Source: a bacterium 1XD42-1 (GTDB lineage: Bacteria; Bacillota; Clostridia; Oscillospirales; Ruminococcaceae). Taken from it: a stretch of DNA of 64,000 nt. Each line of letters begins with the position of its first letter. Position 1 is the first letter of the stretch. Both the position numbers and the translations under genes were made by a program. Below are positions 17,966 through 27,678 of this stretch, one piece after another. The stretch is from NCBI GenBank assembly GCA_003612625.1, contig RAZJ01000008.1, positions 1-64,000 on the forward strand, given 5' to 3'. The notes below the pieces were generated by a model. That model did not search any database and was not told where the DNA came from. It worked only from the letters and a program-made list of their open reading frames with translations.

Positions 17966-20299
17966 ATGAAAAAAGTAGGCAAGCCAGTATTCTTTATCGT
18001 TGTGATATTGATTGCTGCGCTGACCGTGCTGTCCTTTTTTGGAGCATCTTCTACTTATGGCGACATCACAAAGCCATATGTCAAAGGGGCGGCTGACATC
18101 CGGTGGGGCATTGATATCCGCGGCGGTGTCGATGTTACTTTTACGCCGCCAGCCGATTTAATGGATCAGGTTACACCAGATCAAATGCGGGCTGCTGAGG
18201 CAATTATTAAAGTCCGCCTGGTTTCTCAAAACATTACTGATTCCGAAGTTTATACCGATACTTCCCGGAACCGTATTATTGTAAGGTTCCCCTGGAAAGC
18301 AGATGAAGTGGACTTCAATCCGGAACAGGCTGTAAAAGAATTAGGTGAAACTGCTTTATTGACTTTCCGTGAGGGAAATTCAATAGATGGCCCTGTTGTT
18401 ATCGAGGGAAAACATGTTGATATTGCACAGGCCGCCCCCGATCCGGAAGGGAAAGGTTATGTTGTAGAACTGACCCTCACGGAAGAAGGACGTACCCTTT
18501 TCGCAGAAGCCACCGGACGCTTAATCAACCAAAATATTTCTATCTGGATGGATGAAAACTTAATTTCTGCCCCTGTGGTCAACAGCCGTATTGATACTCC
18601 AACCGCTATTATTACAGGCGGCCCCCAGGGCTTCACAAGGGAAGATGCTACCGACTTAGCTAATAAAATCAGCGGTGGTGCATTGCCCTTTAAACTGGAA
18701 ACAAAAGATTTCTCCTCCATTTCCCCTACCCTGGGAACAGGGGCCAGGGATGCAATGGTAACCGCAGGCATTATCGCTTTCTGCCTGGTTGCTGCATTTA
18801 TTATCCTGATTTACCGCATGTGCGGCGTCGTTGCTACCATTGCCTTGGCAGGCCAGGTGGCTGGCATGATCGCTTGTTTAACTGGATTTTTTGCCAACTT
18901 CCCTTCCTTTACTTTAACCCTCCCCGGTATCGCCGGTATCATTTTATCTATCGGCATGGGCGTGGATGCAAACGTAATTACTTCAGAACGTATCCGGGAA
19001 GAATTAGCTGCCGGACGCAATTTGAATGCCGCTATTGATTCCGGTTTCCGCCGGACATTTGCCGCTATCTTTGACGGAAATATCACCATGGTTTTAGTAG
19101 CTGTCATTTTAATGGGGGCTTTTGGACCGCCTAACAGTGCTTTTGGGACTTTCTTTAACCCCATTTTTAAATGGTTTGGCGCTACTGCTACTGGTGCTAT
19201 CTATTCTTTCGGGTTTACCCTGATTACCGGTGTTATCCTTAACTTTATCATGGGTGTTACCGCTTCCCGTTTGATGCTGAAATCTATTTCTAAATTTAAA
19301 GCTTTCCAGAATCCCTGGCTCTATGGCGGCAAAAAACAAGAAGCTGTACAGGAACCCGCAAAGAAAAGCTGGGATATTGTTGGAAACCGGAAAAAATGGT
19401 TCACTATTTCCGGTGCCCTTATCGCTTTAACTTTAGTTGCTTCCCTTGTATTAGGGGTAAAATTAGACATCCAGTTCAGCGGCGGTACTATTGCCACTTA
19501 TTCCTTCAGCGGCGATATTGACATGAAGGAATTTGGTGATACTGTCAGTGCCGCTTTAGGCCAAAATGTTACCGTCCGGGAACAGCAGGATATTGCTACC
19601 GGCTTGATGAATTATGAAGTAACCTTATCTGCCAAAGACGGCGTTACTCCGGATCAACAGGCTGCTGTTACAACTGCTCTAACGGAAAAATATCCTGACA
19701 ACAATGTGGAAATTACAAAAATTTCTAACGTCGATCCCACAATCGGCGCTGACTTCCTGAAAAAATCTTTAGCTGCTGTGGCTTTGGCTTCTTTGCTGAT
19801 GATTGTTTATATCGCTTTCCGTTTCCGTAAGATGAACGGATGGTCTGCGGGCGTCATTTCTGTTATGGCCCTGCTCCATGACGCAATTATTGCTTATGCT
19901 GTTTTTGTCGTCTGCGGCTTCCCTCTCAATGACAGCTTTATTGCTGTTATCCTGACCATCTTGGGCTATTCCATCAATAATACCATCATCATCTATGACC
20001 GTATCCGTGAAAATCAAAAACTCCTTCCCCCGAAAACTTCTTATCAGGAATTGGTCAACCTTTCTATCAATCAAAGTATGCGCCGTTCTGTAAACACTAC
20101 GGTTTCTACTGTACTGGCTATGCTGTGCGTTTGCGTGATGTCTGTCCTTTTCCATGTGGAATCTATTATGACTTTCTCACTGCCCCTTTTGGTCGGAATG
20201 CTGGCTGGATTCTTCTCCTCTGTATTCCTTTCCGGTTCTTTGTGGGGCTGGTGGCAGGAACGCAAAGATCCAAAAGCCAAAGGCAAAGCTGCCGCTTAA
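17966..20299 (+). CDS. secDF: protein translocase SecDF (fused)
   Basis: Proton-driven motor that helps pull proteins through SecYEG on the outer face of the membrane. The 777-residue protein is a SecD-SecF fusion, as in Bacillus, with twelve membrane helices expected. The SecD half contains DIRGGVDVTF and the extracytoplasmic P1 domain (about 40-270), then GMGVDANVITSERIREEL. The SecF half begins near residue 470 and contains IQFSGGT, ALLHDAIIAY and NNTIIIYDRIRE. The Asp and Arg residues in these motifs are part of the proton relay. ATG 17966 follows AAGGAGG; the longer open frame is leader. Confidence 0.96.
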   Translation: MKKVGKPVFFIVVILIAALTVLSFFGASSTYGDITKPYVKGAADIRWGIDIRGGVDVTFTPPADLMDQVTPDQMRAAEAIIKVRLVSQNITDSEVYTDTSRNRIIVRFPWKADEVDFNPEQAVKELGETALLTFREGNSIDGPVVIEGKHVDIAQAAPDPEGKGYVVELTLTEEGRTLFAEATGRLINQNISIWMDENLISAPVVNSRIDTPTAIITGGPQGFTREDATDLANKISGGALPFKLETKDFSSISPTLGTGARDAMVTAGIIAFCLVAAFIILIYRMCGVVATIALAGQVAGMIACLTGFFANFPSFTLTLPGIAGIILSIGMGVDANVITSERIREELAAGRNLNAAIDSGFRRTFAAIFDGNITMVLVAVILMGAFGPPNSAFGTFFNPIFKWFGATATGAIYSFGFTLITGVILNFIMGVTASRLMLKSISKFKAFQNPWLYGGKKQEAVQEPAKKSWDIVGNRKKWFTISGALIALTLVASLVLGVKLDIQFSGGTIATYSFSGDIDMKEFGDTVSAALGQNVTVREQQDIATGLMNYEVTLSAKDGVTPDQQAAVTTALTEKYPDNNVEITKISNVDPTIGADFLKKSLAAVALASLLMIVYIAFRFRKMNGWSAGVISVMALLHDAIIAYAVFVVCGFPLNDSFIAVILTILGYSINNTIIIYDRIRENQKLLPPKTSYQELVNLSINQSMRRSVNTTVSTVLAMLCVCVMSVLFHVESIMTFSLPLLVGMLAGFFSSVFLSGSLWGWWQERKDPKAKGKAAA

Positions 20300-20312
20300 A
20301 AAATATAAATTT

Positions 20313-20347
20313 AAGGAGAATTGTCTATGGTACAGGCAATTCTCCTT
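20313..20347 (+). terminator. hairpin after secDF
   Basis: AAGGAGAATTG and CAATTCTCCTT form a perfect 11-bp stem 14 bp after the secDF stop. The following CCTATTTC is only moderately T-rich. Confidence 0.55.
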
Positions 20348-20518
20348 CCTATTTCATTGGTGAAAGAAGCTGGTTATTTATGACAAAGTGCAACAGAGAA
20401 TTGCTCCATGCAAAGCCAGTAAGCTTGCGGTATTTGTATGGAGCTGTTACTGCCGCAAAATAATTTTATAATCAACTGGCTTTGCTGCTTTGACGATTTC
20501 ATACAAGGGGAAATCCAT

Positions 20519-20779
20519 ATGAAATATATCAATGCAAAAGGCTTCCTTCCAGATGTACTGATTGAGGAGCTGCAAAGCTATATCCAAGGGGGATATATTT
20601 ATATCCCTTCCTGCCAGCAAAAACAATGGGGAGAAGTTTCAGGCTACCGCTTGGAATTGAGCCGGAGGAACCATCAAATCACAGAAGAATATCATCAAGG
20701 GCTTTCTGTGGAGGCTTTAGCAGGGAAATACTGCTTATCGGTTTATACAATCCGGAAAATTATCTATAAAAAATCCTGA
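20519..20779 (+). CDS. CD3324-family small protein
   Basis: An 86-residue protein resembling the CD3324 family of Clostridia: MKYINAKGFLPDVLIEELQ, a GGYIYIP segment, then a C-terminal helix-turn-helix-like stretch (LSVEALAGKYCLSVYTIRKII). In the family the N-terminal part is strongly conserved, and a DNA-binding role has been suggested but not shown. The start is ATG 20519 after an AAGGGG box; the longer open frame upstream is unsupported. It is followed by a strong terminator. Confidence 0.75.
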   Translation: MKYINAKGFLPDVLIEELQSYIQGGYIYIPSCQQKQWGEVSGYRLELSRRNHQITEEYHQGLSVEALAGKYCLSVYTIRKIIYKKS

Positions 20780-20789
20780 TATAAAAATA

Positions 20790-20820
20790 CGGGGGAATTT
20801 TCTTTCCCCCGCATTTTTTT
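20790..20820. terminator. terminator between convergent genes
   Basis: CGGGGGAA and TTCCCCCG form the stem, with CATTTTTTT following on plus and GTATTTTTAT on minus. It can end both the CD3324-family gene and the hydantoinase gene. Confidence 0.8.
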
Positions 20821-20825
20821 ATCTT

Positions 20826-22214
20826 TTATTCTGCTAATATGCTTTTTCCACGTTTTAAATACTGGCCGTCGCCTTTTTGGCCTAAAAATTCATTATCCTT
20901 TACAATGACATTGCCCCGCTGCATCACCAGATCAATGGCTCCTTGTACCTTTAAGCCTTCATAACAAGTATAATCTACCGCGCTGTGCAGGGCGTCATGA
21001 GTGATTGTTTTTTCCCGTTTGGGATCGAAAATAACAATGTCACCATCTGCTCCAGGCTGGATCACACCCTTTTTCGGATATAAGCCATACATACGGCTGG
21101 GTTCGGCGCAGAGAACCCGCACCATATCTGATATAGAAATACGGCCTTTGGCAACGCCTTCGGAATAAATAACAGGCAAACGTTCTTCTACTCCGGGGGC
21201 CCCGTTGGGACATGCTGTAAAATCATTCCGGCCAAGCTGCTTTTCAACTCCAAAATTGAACGGGCAATGATCGGTTGCAATCGTATCAATGGATTTGTCC
21301 TGGATGCCAGCCCATAATTCTTCACAATCCCTTTGTGTACGCAGCGGAGGCGACATAATTGCTTTTAAGCCTTCGGCAGGATCTTCATAGCATTTTTCTG
21401 TTAAAGTTAAGTACTGGGTACACGTTTCTACGCCTAACCCTTTTTGATGCTGGGCACGGGCTTTCCGGACTTCGGCCAGGCTGTCCCCACAGGAAAGATG
21501 GACAATATATAATGGCGCGTCATCTGCCATTGCTGCCAAATGAATCATACGGCTGACTGCTTCTGCTTCGCAGCGGCCAGGACGGCTTTTTGCATGATAA
21601 ACAGGAGTAACCATGCCCTGACTTTTATAATAAGAACGCAGGTAATTCACAACACCGTCATTTTCACAATGGACCGCGATAACAAGCCCGTCTTTTTTTG
21701 CCTGTTTCAAAACCTGGTACAAATCCCCGTCAGCAATTTTAAAATCATAAGTTAAATAAACTTTAAAGCTGGTAATGCCTTCTTTTTCAGCAATTTCTCC
21801 CATTTGCTGAAGGATTTCATCATTTACATGCTGGATAACACCGTGAAAACCATAATCTATTACAGCTTTCCCATCTGCCAGCCGGTGGTATTCTTCTACC
21901 TGGTGCCATAAGCTGCAATCCTTCGGGCCAAATGCCATATGATCCACAATCGTCGTTGTACCGCCGCAGGCAGCTGCAACCGTACCTGTGTAGAAATCAT
22001 CCACTGCCCGATTGGGGCCAGCCTGCAAGTCCATATGCGTATGGACATCCACAGCGCCGGGAAGCACATATTTTCCAGCAGCGTCAATCTCTTGTGCATC
22101 TGGATCGGATAAACCTTGTCCGATTTCACGGATGATGCCCTTTTCAATTAAAATATCGCCCGGGAATACAGTGGACTCATTTACAATAAGCCCGTTTTTG
22201 ATAATGGTACGCAT
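20826..22214 (-). CDS. hydA: dihydropyrimidinase / hydantoinase
   Basis: Zinc amidohydrolase of 462 residues that opens the ring of dihydropyrimidines or 5-substituted hydantoins. The binuclear site is visible as DVHTHMD (metal-binding HxH, near residue 57), the lysine in FKVYLTYDF that would be carbamylated (about 150), and the later HCEND, HLSCGDS and ATDHCP motifs. The length is as expected for D-hydantoinase. It follows a decayed NCS1-type nucleobase/hydantoin transporter and probably shares its promoter. Allantoinase is the main alternative; the family motifs favour dihydropyrimidinase. Confidence 0.92.
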   Translation of the reverse strand: MRTIIKNGLIVNESTVFPGDILIEKGIIREIGQGLSDPDAQEIDAAGKYVLPGAVDVHTHMDLQAGPNRAVDDFYTGTVAAACGGTTTIVDHMAFGPKDCSLWHQVEEYHRLADGKAVIDYGFHGVIQHVNDEILQQMGEIAEKEGITSFKVYLTYDFKIADGDLYQVLKQAKKDGLVIAVHCENDGVVNYLRSYYKSQGMVTPVYHAKSRPGRCEAEAVSRMIHLAAMADDAPLYIVHLSCGDSLAEVRKARAQHQKGLGVETCTQYLTLTEKCYEDPAEGLKAIMSPPLRTQRDCEELWAGIQDKSIDTIATDHCPFNFGVEKQLGRNDFTACPNGAPGVEERLPVIYSEGVAKGRISISDMVRVLCAEPSRMYGLYPKKGVIQPGADGDIVIFDPKREKTITHDALHSAVDYTCYEGLKVQGAIDLVMQRGNVIVKDNEFLGQKGDGQYLKRGKSILAE

Positions 22215-22264
22215 AAGGAAACCCTTCTTTTCTTTGTAAAATAATAAACTGTTTTATTTCCGCT

Positions 22265-22635
22265 TGCAGAGCAGGAAGAAAATACAACAGAAGCTGAAGC
22301 CAGATTACAGGCGACATTTGTTGTTAAAGTTGCCAAGATAATAAACAAAGAGAAAATAATGACAATAACAGCACTGTCAAAAAAGGACACAAATAAACAA
22401 GGACTGGAGCCAAGTCAAACCAGAAGATAATAACGCACTTGCCATCATATAAACAGGGATCGAAACCAAAATACCAGTCCATAATGTAATATAATTTTTG
22501 GTAGACCATTCCCGTTCTGCTAAGGAAAGGGGCCTTGTGTCATCCGTATAAATGTTAGCAATGTTTTTGAATTTCTTCCACACCAATGTCAGTTAATTCC
22601 ACCACAAAGGAATTTTCCCGTTGAAGTTCCACCAT
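22265..22635 (-). pseudogene. NCS1-family nucleobase/hydantoin transporter remnant
   Basis: Starting at ATG 22635 behind GGGAGG, the reading frame is lost after about 18 codons. A frame-shifted continuation reads TRPLSLAEREWSTKNY and then a first membrane helix with IPVYMMASALLSSGLTW, the N-terminal signature of NCS1 transporters. It then stops near 22377, and the next frame continues directly with IILATLTTNVACN, which matches a helix about 250 residues further on in intact members. So there is at least one frameshift, an internal deletion and a lost C-terminus. It sits upstream of the hydantoinase gene, its likely former partner. Confidence 0.75.
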
Positions 22636-22698
22636 GGCATTAACCTCCCATAATGCAAAATAAAAAATAATTAGCACTAAATTATTTTCTTTAGTTAT

Positions 22699-22727
22699 AT
22701 TATAGGCTACAAAAAAACTTTTGTAAA
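22699..22727 (-). promoter_or_regulatory. promoter upstream of transporter remnant and hydA
   Basis: Minus-strand TTTACA (22722-22727), 17-bp spacer, TATAAT (22699-22704). With the transporter gene decayed, it would drive hydA through a leader of roughly 480 nt. Confidence 0.6.
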
Positions 22728-22821
22728 GCGTTATATATACCTAAATGAGTGGAAAAAGTTTGTATAAATTTCTTTTTAGTCCTACTCTTGGAAGTGAAAG
22801 GAATCAAAAAAATAAAAAAGA

Positions 22822-22848
22822 AACCGCACCGGATTTCCCGATGCGGTT
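22822..22848 (-). terminator. terminator of fba
   Basis: AACCGCA and TGCGGTT form the base of a GC-rich hairpin, followed on the minus strand by TCTTTTTTATTTTTTTG. Confidence 0.85.
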
Positions 22849-22872
22849 CAAATGGTATCAGACTATGAAAAA

Positions 22873-23808
22873 TTAAGCTTTTCCAGCACAGCCCAAAACA
22901 TCTTTGATCTTATGAGCTACCATTTCTTTGACAGCAGTACGGGCTGGAGTCAGATATTGGCGGGGATCAAAGTGGCTGGGATTTTCTGCTAAATATTTGC
23001 GGATAGCTGCGGTAAGGGCAACACGAATGTCAGAATCAATGTTGATTTTGCAGACAGCCATGGTTGCAGCCTGACGGAGCATTTCTTCCGGAATACCAAT
23101 GGCATCCGGCATTTGGCCGCCATACTGGTTAATAACTTTTACCAAATCCTGCGGTACGGAAGAAGCACCATGCAGAACGATTGGGAAATTCGGCAGACGT
23201 TTGGAGATTTCTTCCAAAATATCAAAACGGAGCTGGGGTTTCTGGCCGGGTTTGAATTTATATGCCCCATGGCTGGTGCCAATGGCGATTGCCAAAGAAT
23301 CAACACCGGTTTTTTCAACAAATTCCTGTACTTCACCAGGATTTGTAAATTGTGCGTCATCAGCTTTGACTTTGACGTCATCTTCAATGCCAGCTAATTT
23401 GCCCAATTCTGCTTCTACAACAACCCCATGTGCATGGGCATATTCTACAACTTTTTTTGTTTCAGCAATGTTGTCTTCAAAGCTGCGGGCGCTGCCGTCG
23501 ATCATAACGGAAGTAAATCCACCGTCTACACAGCTTTTGCAGATTTCAAAATCTGCGCCGTGATCCAGATGCAAAGCGATGGGAACATCTGTTGTAGCCA
23601 CAGCAGCCTCTACCAATTTTACCAGATAGGTATGGTTGGCATATTTCCGGGCACCTGCGGAAACCTGCAAAATGACAGGAGCTTTCAGCTCATTGGCAGC
23701 TTCTGTAATCCCTTGGACAATCTCCATATTATTTACATTGAAAGCGCCAACAGCATATCCACCTTCATATGCTTTTTTAAACATTTCTTTTGTTGTTACC
23801 AGCGGCAT
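22873..23808 (-). CDS. fba: fructose-1,6-bisphosphate aldolase, class II
   Basis: Zinc-dependent aldolase of glycolysis and gluconeogenesis, cleaving fructose-1,6-bisphosphate to dihydroxyacetone phosphate and glyceraldehyde-3-phosphate. The 311-residue protein shows HLDHGAD (catalytic and zinc-binding residues, about 80-86), EAELGKLAG, GTSHGAYKF and LHGASSVP, all diagnostic of the class. ATG 23808 follows AAGGAG; the codons above it in the open frame are leader. It would also consume the dihydroxyacetone phosphate made by the fuculose-phosphate aldolase further right. Confidence 0.96.
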   Translation of the reverse strand: MPLVTTKEMFKKAYEGGYAVGAFNVNNMEIVQGITEAANELKAPVILQVSAGARKYANHTYLVKLVEAAVATTDVPIALHLDHGADFEICKSCVDGGFTSVMIDGSARSFEDNIAETKKVVEYAHAHGVVVEAELGKLAGIEDDVKVKADDAQFTNPGEVQEFVEKTGVDSLAIAIGTSHGAYKFKPGQKPQLRFDILEEISKRLPNFPIVLHGASSVPQDLVKVINQYGGQMPDAIGIPEEMLRQAATMAVCKINIDSDIRVALTAAIRKYLAENPSHFDPRQYLTPARTAVKEMVAHKIKDVLGCAGKA

Positions 23809-23835
23809 TGCAAACACTCCTTCGTTTTTCTGTGT

Positions 23836-23860
23836 GCGGCATTTATACCAAAAATGCCGC
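23836..23860 (-). other. stem-loop in the fba 5' leader
   Basis: GCGGCATTT and AAATGCCGC form a 9-bp stem within the transcript leader, between the promoter and the ribosome binding site. It may stabilise the mRNA. No T-run follows, so it is not a terminator. Confidence 0.55.
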
Positions 23861-23870
23861 TCTATACAGT

Positions 23871-23898
23871 ATTATACCAGATTCTTCGGATTTTGCAA
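23871..23898 (-). promoter_or_regulatory. extended -10 promoter of fba
   Basis: Minus-strand TTGCAA (23893-23898), 16-bp spacer, TGGTATAAT with the -10 box at 23871-23876. It is strong-looking, as expected for a glycolytic gene. Confidence 0.75.
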
Positions 23899-23958
23899 GG
23901 CAGCAGGAGAAAGATCTGGAAATTGGAAGTGCCAAAAAATCTGGATAACTTTTGGGAA

Positions 23959-25227
23959 TTATTCGTAACGCAAGGCTTCAATGGGATTCAGCTTTGCGGC
24001 TTTGTTTGCCGGGTAATAGCCGAAAAATACCCCGATGGCCATGGAAAAAGCTGCGGCAATTAAAACAATCCCCAAGGAGGGCCAGGCCGGGGAGCCTAAC
24101 AAAGTAGAGCCAAGCCTTCCTAGCCCAGTCCCCATGGCTACCCCTAAAATACCGCCCATTAAACAAATAATCATGGATTCTACAATAAATTGAATGCGGA
24201 TGGCGCTGTTTTTAGCGCCCAGGGCTTTCCGGGTCCCAATTTCCCGGGTGCGTTCCGTTACGGAAACCAGCATGATATTCATAACGCCAATTCCGCCTAC
24301 CAATAAGGAAATCCCGGCAATTACGCCGATTGCCATGCTCATGGTGTTCAGCATGGAGGTCATGGAGCCAATCATGCTGTCCATATTCTGGGCCGCAGTC
24401 ATAACATATTTGTTGTTCCGGTAAAACCGTTTGTTAAAATATTCCACAGTCTGATCCGCGAAAGCCTGTACATCTTCAACAGATTCTCCCGCTTTGATTT
24501 GGACATAATAATATCCGTCACCGACACTGTCCGTAAGCCGCTTGGCTACCCCGATTGGAATGTAAATCGTTGTACTGTTATCCCCGCCCATAGCGGCGGC
24601 AACGCCTTTTATCTCATAATGGTAAACGCCGGATATGGTAAAGGTATACATCCCCTGGGATAAACGTATTTTAATTTCCTTCCCTAAAACCTGATGTAAG
24701 GCGGTATTTGGAAATAATTTATTGGCAAACTGGTCAGAAATAACTGCCACATATTTTTCCCCTTCCGCTTCCCGATGGTTTATATAATGTCCTGCTAATA
24801 TGTCTACCTTTTCCACTTTAACAGCGTCCTCATTCACGCCGTAAATAAATGCCTCTGTTTCTGTGCGTCCGTTCATTGCCTGGCCCCAGCCCACACTGTT
24901 TGTAATCATAATGGCTTCCACCCGATTCCCAAATGCTGCCTGGTAAGCCTCAAGCATCTCATCTGTCATACAATCGCTTTCTTCATAAGGGCGGGTCCAA
25001 TCGGTGTTCCCGTTTTCATCCGGCTTGTCTGTAATCCGGAGCTGAATGCTTTTTGCCCCCATGCTGTTAAATGCGTCGGAAAGGGATTCTGTAATGGAAC
25101 TGCCGATTGTGACAATGGTAATGACTGACCCGATACCAATAATAATCCCCAGCATGGTCAACAAAGCCCGCATTTTATTTGCCCGGAGGCCGTTGAAAGC
25201 CAGCATAATATTTTCAATTAAATACAT
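23959..25227 (-). CDS. MacB-like ABC exporter permease
   Basis: Membrane subunit of a MacB/FtsX-type ABC system, 422 residues. It has the N-terminal signature FNGLRANKMRALLTMLGIIIGIGSV, then a large extracytoplasmic MacB_PCD domain (about 50-290), and three C-terminal helices with the motif GGIGVMNIMLVSVTERTREIGTRKALGA. This family moves substrates or force across the membrane mechanically and often exports peptides or antibiotics. The gene overlaps the ATPase gene by 10 bp and is last in the operon adaptor-ATPase-permease. Confidence 0.93.
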   Translation of the reverse strand: MYLIENIMLAFNGLRANKMRALLTMLGIIIGIGSVITIVTIGSSITESLSDAFNSMGAKSIQLRITDKPDENGNTDWTRPYEESDCMTDEMLEAYQAAFGNRVEAIMITNSVGWGQAMNGRTETEAFIYGVNEDAVKVEKVDILAGHYINHREAEGEKYVAVISDQFANKLFPNTALHQVLGKEIKIRLSQGMYTFTISGVYHYEIKGVAAAMGGDNSTTIYIPIGVAKRLTDSVGDGYYYVQIKAGESVEDVQAFADQTVEYFNKRFYRNNKYVMTAAQNMDSMIGSMTSMLNTMSMAIGVIAGISLLVGGIGVMNIMLVSVTERTREIGTRKALGAKNSAIRIQFIVESMIICLMGGILGVAMGTGLGRLGSTLLGSPAWPSLGIVLIAAAFSMAIGVFFGYYPANKAAKLNPIEALRYE

Positions 25228-25940
25228 GGCCTGCCGTCCCCCATTTCTTCCCGGATCACCTGTCCGTCACTAATGGTAATAATCCGCTGTGTTTCTTGGG
25301 CCAGCTCCGGGTTATGTGTAATCAATATAATGGTTTTTCCCTGCTTTTCATGAAGGTTGTGGAATAAATCCATTACAATCCGCCCTGTATTGCTGTCCAA
25401 AGCCCCTGTCGGTTCGTCTGCTAAAATAATAGCCGGATCATTTGCCATGGCCCGGGCTATGGCTACCCGCTGCTTCTGGCCGCCGGAAAGCTCGTTGGGC
25501 ATGTGCTTCATCCGTTCTCCCATCCCAACCAATTCTAAAAGGGCTTTTGCCCGCCGGCTGCGGGCCATGGCTGATACACCGGAGTAAAGCATAGGAAGGG
25601 CTACATTGCTGAGGGCTGTCGTGCGGGGAATTAAATTAAAGGTCTGAAATACAAAACCAATTTTATAACACCGGATTTCAGAAAGCATATCGTCCGGCAC
25701 TTCATTCATTGGGACCCCGTCTAATTCATATTCCCCTTCTGTGGCCCGATCCAATGCCCCGATAATATTCATTAACGTACTTTTACCGGAACCGGAAGCC
25801 CCTACAATGGAAACAAATTCCCCTTGGCGGACTTGCAAATCTATGCCTTTTAAAATCTCCAGTTCGTTGGGCTGTCCGATATAAAACCGTTTATGAATAT
25901 TGCGCATGTTGATGCTGAAAGGTGCTGTGTTCCCCTCCAT
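25218..25940 (-). CDS. MacB-like ABC exporter ATP-binding protein
   Basis: ATPase subunit of 240 residues, LolD/MacB type. Walker A is GASGSGKST (about residues 42-50), the signature [14 protein letters not shown], and Walker B ILADEPTGALDS, the last being characteristic of this subfamily. The start codon overlaps the adaptor's stop codon (TAATG), and the 3' end overlaps the permease, so the three products are made in a coupled way. Confidence 0.94.
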   Translation of the reverse strand: MEGNTAPFSINMRNIHKRFYIGQPNELEILKGIDLQVRQGEFVSIVGASGSGKSTLMNIIGALDRATEGEYELDGVPMNEVPDDMLSEIRCYKIGFVFQTFNLIPRTTALSNVALPMLYSGVSAMARSRRAKALLELVGMGERMKHMPNELSGGQKQRVAIARAMANDPAIILADEPTGALDSNTGRIVMDLFHNLHEKQGKTIILITHNPELAQETQRIITISDGQVIREEMGDGRPCI

Positions 25941-27637
25941 TATTCTGCTACCTCCGCCTGGGACTGGGCATCCTCCGAAACAGCAGCATCTTTATCAATG
26001 ATTTGAAGACCTTCCTCCATAGAAGAAGCATCACTGATAATCGGCAGACCTTCCTTTAAATCACTGCCGGAAACTTCTATATAAAAATCTGTTTCCATCC
26101 CTGTGGTCACCGGAATGGATTTGGCATGGGAAATACCTTCTCCATCGGTTTCTATGGTATACACTATGGAATTGCCTTCTGCATCTGTGCCAAGGGCATC
26201 AAAAGGCACAAAAAATACTTTGTCTTTTTGTTCTGTAACAATGCTTACCCGGACATTCATGCCAACCCGTAAATTTTCATCTGCTTCGGTTAAGGATACA
26301 TCTGCATCAAATTCTACATTGCCGCTGGTTACTGTTTTTCCATTGGCATCCTTTACAGCAGTCGGGCTAATGGTCTGCACAACACCAGGAAATACTTTTT
26401 CTCCTGTGGCATCTGCTTTCACTTCGGCATCCATTTGCGGTTTGATCTTCGCAACGTCCAGTTCCTTAATGGTTGTTTTTACGACCAAGTTGTCTGTATC
26501 TTCAATGATAAAAAGCGGTCCCCCTGCTGAAGCCCCCTCTTTGGCGTAAACTGCTGTAATGGTCCCGGAAATGGGCGCTGTTACGGCACTGTCTGAAATC
26601 TTCTGCTGGAGCTGGTCAATCAATAAGTAATCTGCTGTAAAATCCATATTTAATTCCGCTTTTTCCACATTGTCTTTTAAATCATCTAACCTGCGGACAA
26701 TGGAATTTTTTACAGCGTCCCGGTCTTTTAATGCCTTTTCATAATTGTTCCGGGCATCCCGGTATGTACGGGCTTCTGAGGACATCTCGGAACCATATTC
26801 CCGGTCTGCCTGGTTATAGGCGTCAGAAGCTTTTAAAAAGGCTTCTTCTGCTTCTTTATAATATTTTTCTAATTCTTCCCGCTGTTCTATGGTGAGTTCA
26901 GACGCTTTTGCTTCTTCTAAACGGCGCTTTGCATCCCGGAATTTATCAGATGTCCGCTCTAATTCCCTTTGTGCCCGTTTAAATACAATATCTGCTAATT
27001 CATGGCCGTCTTTATAATCATTATAATCCCGCCGGGCTGCATTTAATTCTGTTTGTGCCCGATCTACCGCATTTTCTGCCGCTATCAGTTCCTGGTTCAA
27101 TCCAGCAGCTATATCGACCCGTTCGGCATTAAAATCTTTTTCGGAAGAACGAATTGTAAATTCATTGTTCCGCTTCTGCTGTTCAATAGAAGCTTCCCGC
27201 TGTGCAATCTCTAACTGATAATCCCGGGTATCTAATTGGGCTAACATCTGTCCGGCTTCTACCCGATCCCCTACCTCTACAAATACTTTTGAAATTGCTC
27301 CGCTGCCTTTGGCATAAACTTCCGCATCATTGGCACTTTCTACATTCCCTGTCAGGCTTACGGTATTGACAAGCTCGCCTTTTTCTAAAGGCAATGTGGA
27401 AACTGGAAGTCCTTCCGGCCCTTTATTGGAGAATTTCAAATAGGCAAAAATTCCTCCGCCTACCACCAATAAAATGAAAAATAATTTTCCAATCGGAAAC
27501 CGTTTTTTTGTAAAACGTTTATTATCTTGTTTTTTCCGCCCCAGCCATTTCTTTTTTTGAACTGGGGCCAGCTGTGGGATTTCTACAACAGGAGCTTCTG
27601 CTACTGCCGTTGTTCCGGATTCCGTCATGTCACTCAT
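25940..27637 (-). CDS. MacA/HlyD-like periplasmic adaptor protein
   Basis: Membrane-anchored adaptor of 565 residues for the MacB-like pump. A cytoplasmic N-terminus (1-65) leads into one membrane helix (about 66-86). Then come a split biotinyl-lipoyl domain (AEVYAKGSGAISKVFVEVGD and SAVTAPISGTITAVYAKEG), a long charged coiled coil between them (about 160-340), and beta-barrel regions. The coiled coil is longer than in most MacA proteins. The start ATG 27637 is behind AAGGGGG. Three CTTACA repeats lie in its promoter region, matching those of the two-component operon. Confidence 0.9.
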   Translation of the reverse strand: MSDMTESGTTAVAEAPVVEIPQLAPVQKKKWLGRKKQDNKRFTKKRFPIGKLFFILLVVGGGIFAYLKFSNKGPEGLPVSTLPLEKGELVNTVSLTGNVESANDAEVYAKGSGAISKVFVEVGDRVEAGQMLAQLDTRDYQLEIAQREASIEQQKRNNEFTIRSSEKDFNAERVDIAAGLNQELIAAENAVDRAQTELNAARRDYNDYKDGHELADIVFKRAQRELERTSDKFRDAKRRLEEAKASELTIEQREELEKYYKEAEEAFLKASDAYNQADREYGSEMSSEARTYRDARNNYEKALKDRDAVKNSIVRRLDDLKDNVEKAELNMDFTADYLLIDQLQQKISDSAVTAPISGTITAVYAKEGASAGGPLFIIEDTDNLVVKTTIKELDVAKIKPQMDAEVKADATGEKVFPGVVQTISPTAVKDANGKTVTSGNVEFDADVSLTEADENLRVGMNVRVSIVTEQKDKVFFVPFDALGTDAEGNSIVYTIETDGEGISHAKSIPVTTGMETDFYIEVSGSDLKEGLPIISDASSMEEGLQIIDKDAAVSEDAQSQAEVAE

Positions 27638-27678
27638 CCAACTTTTCCCCCTTATTGATTTTCGGTATCCTTTCACTA

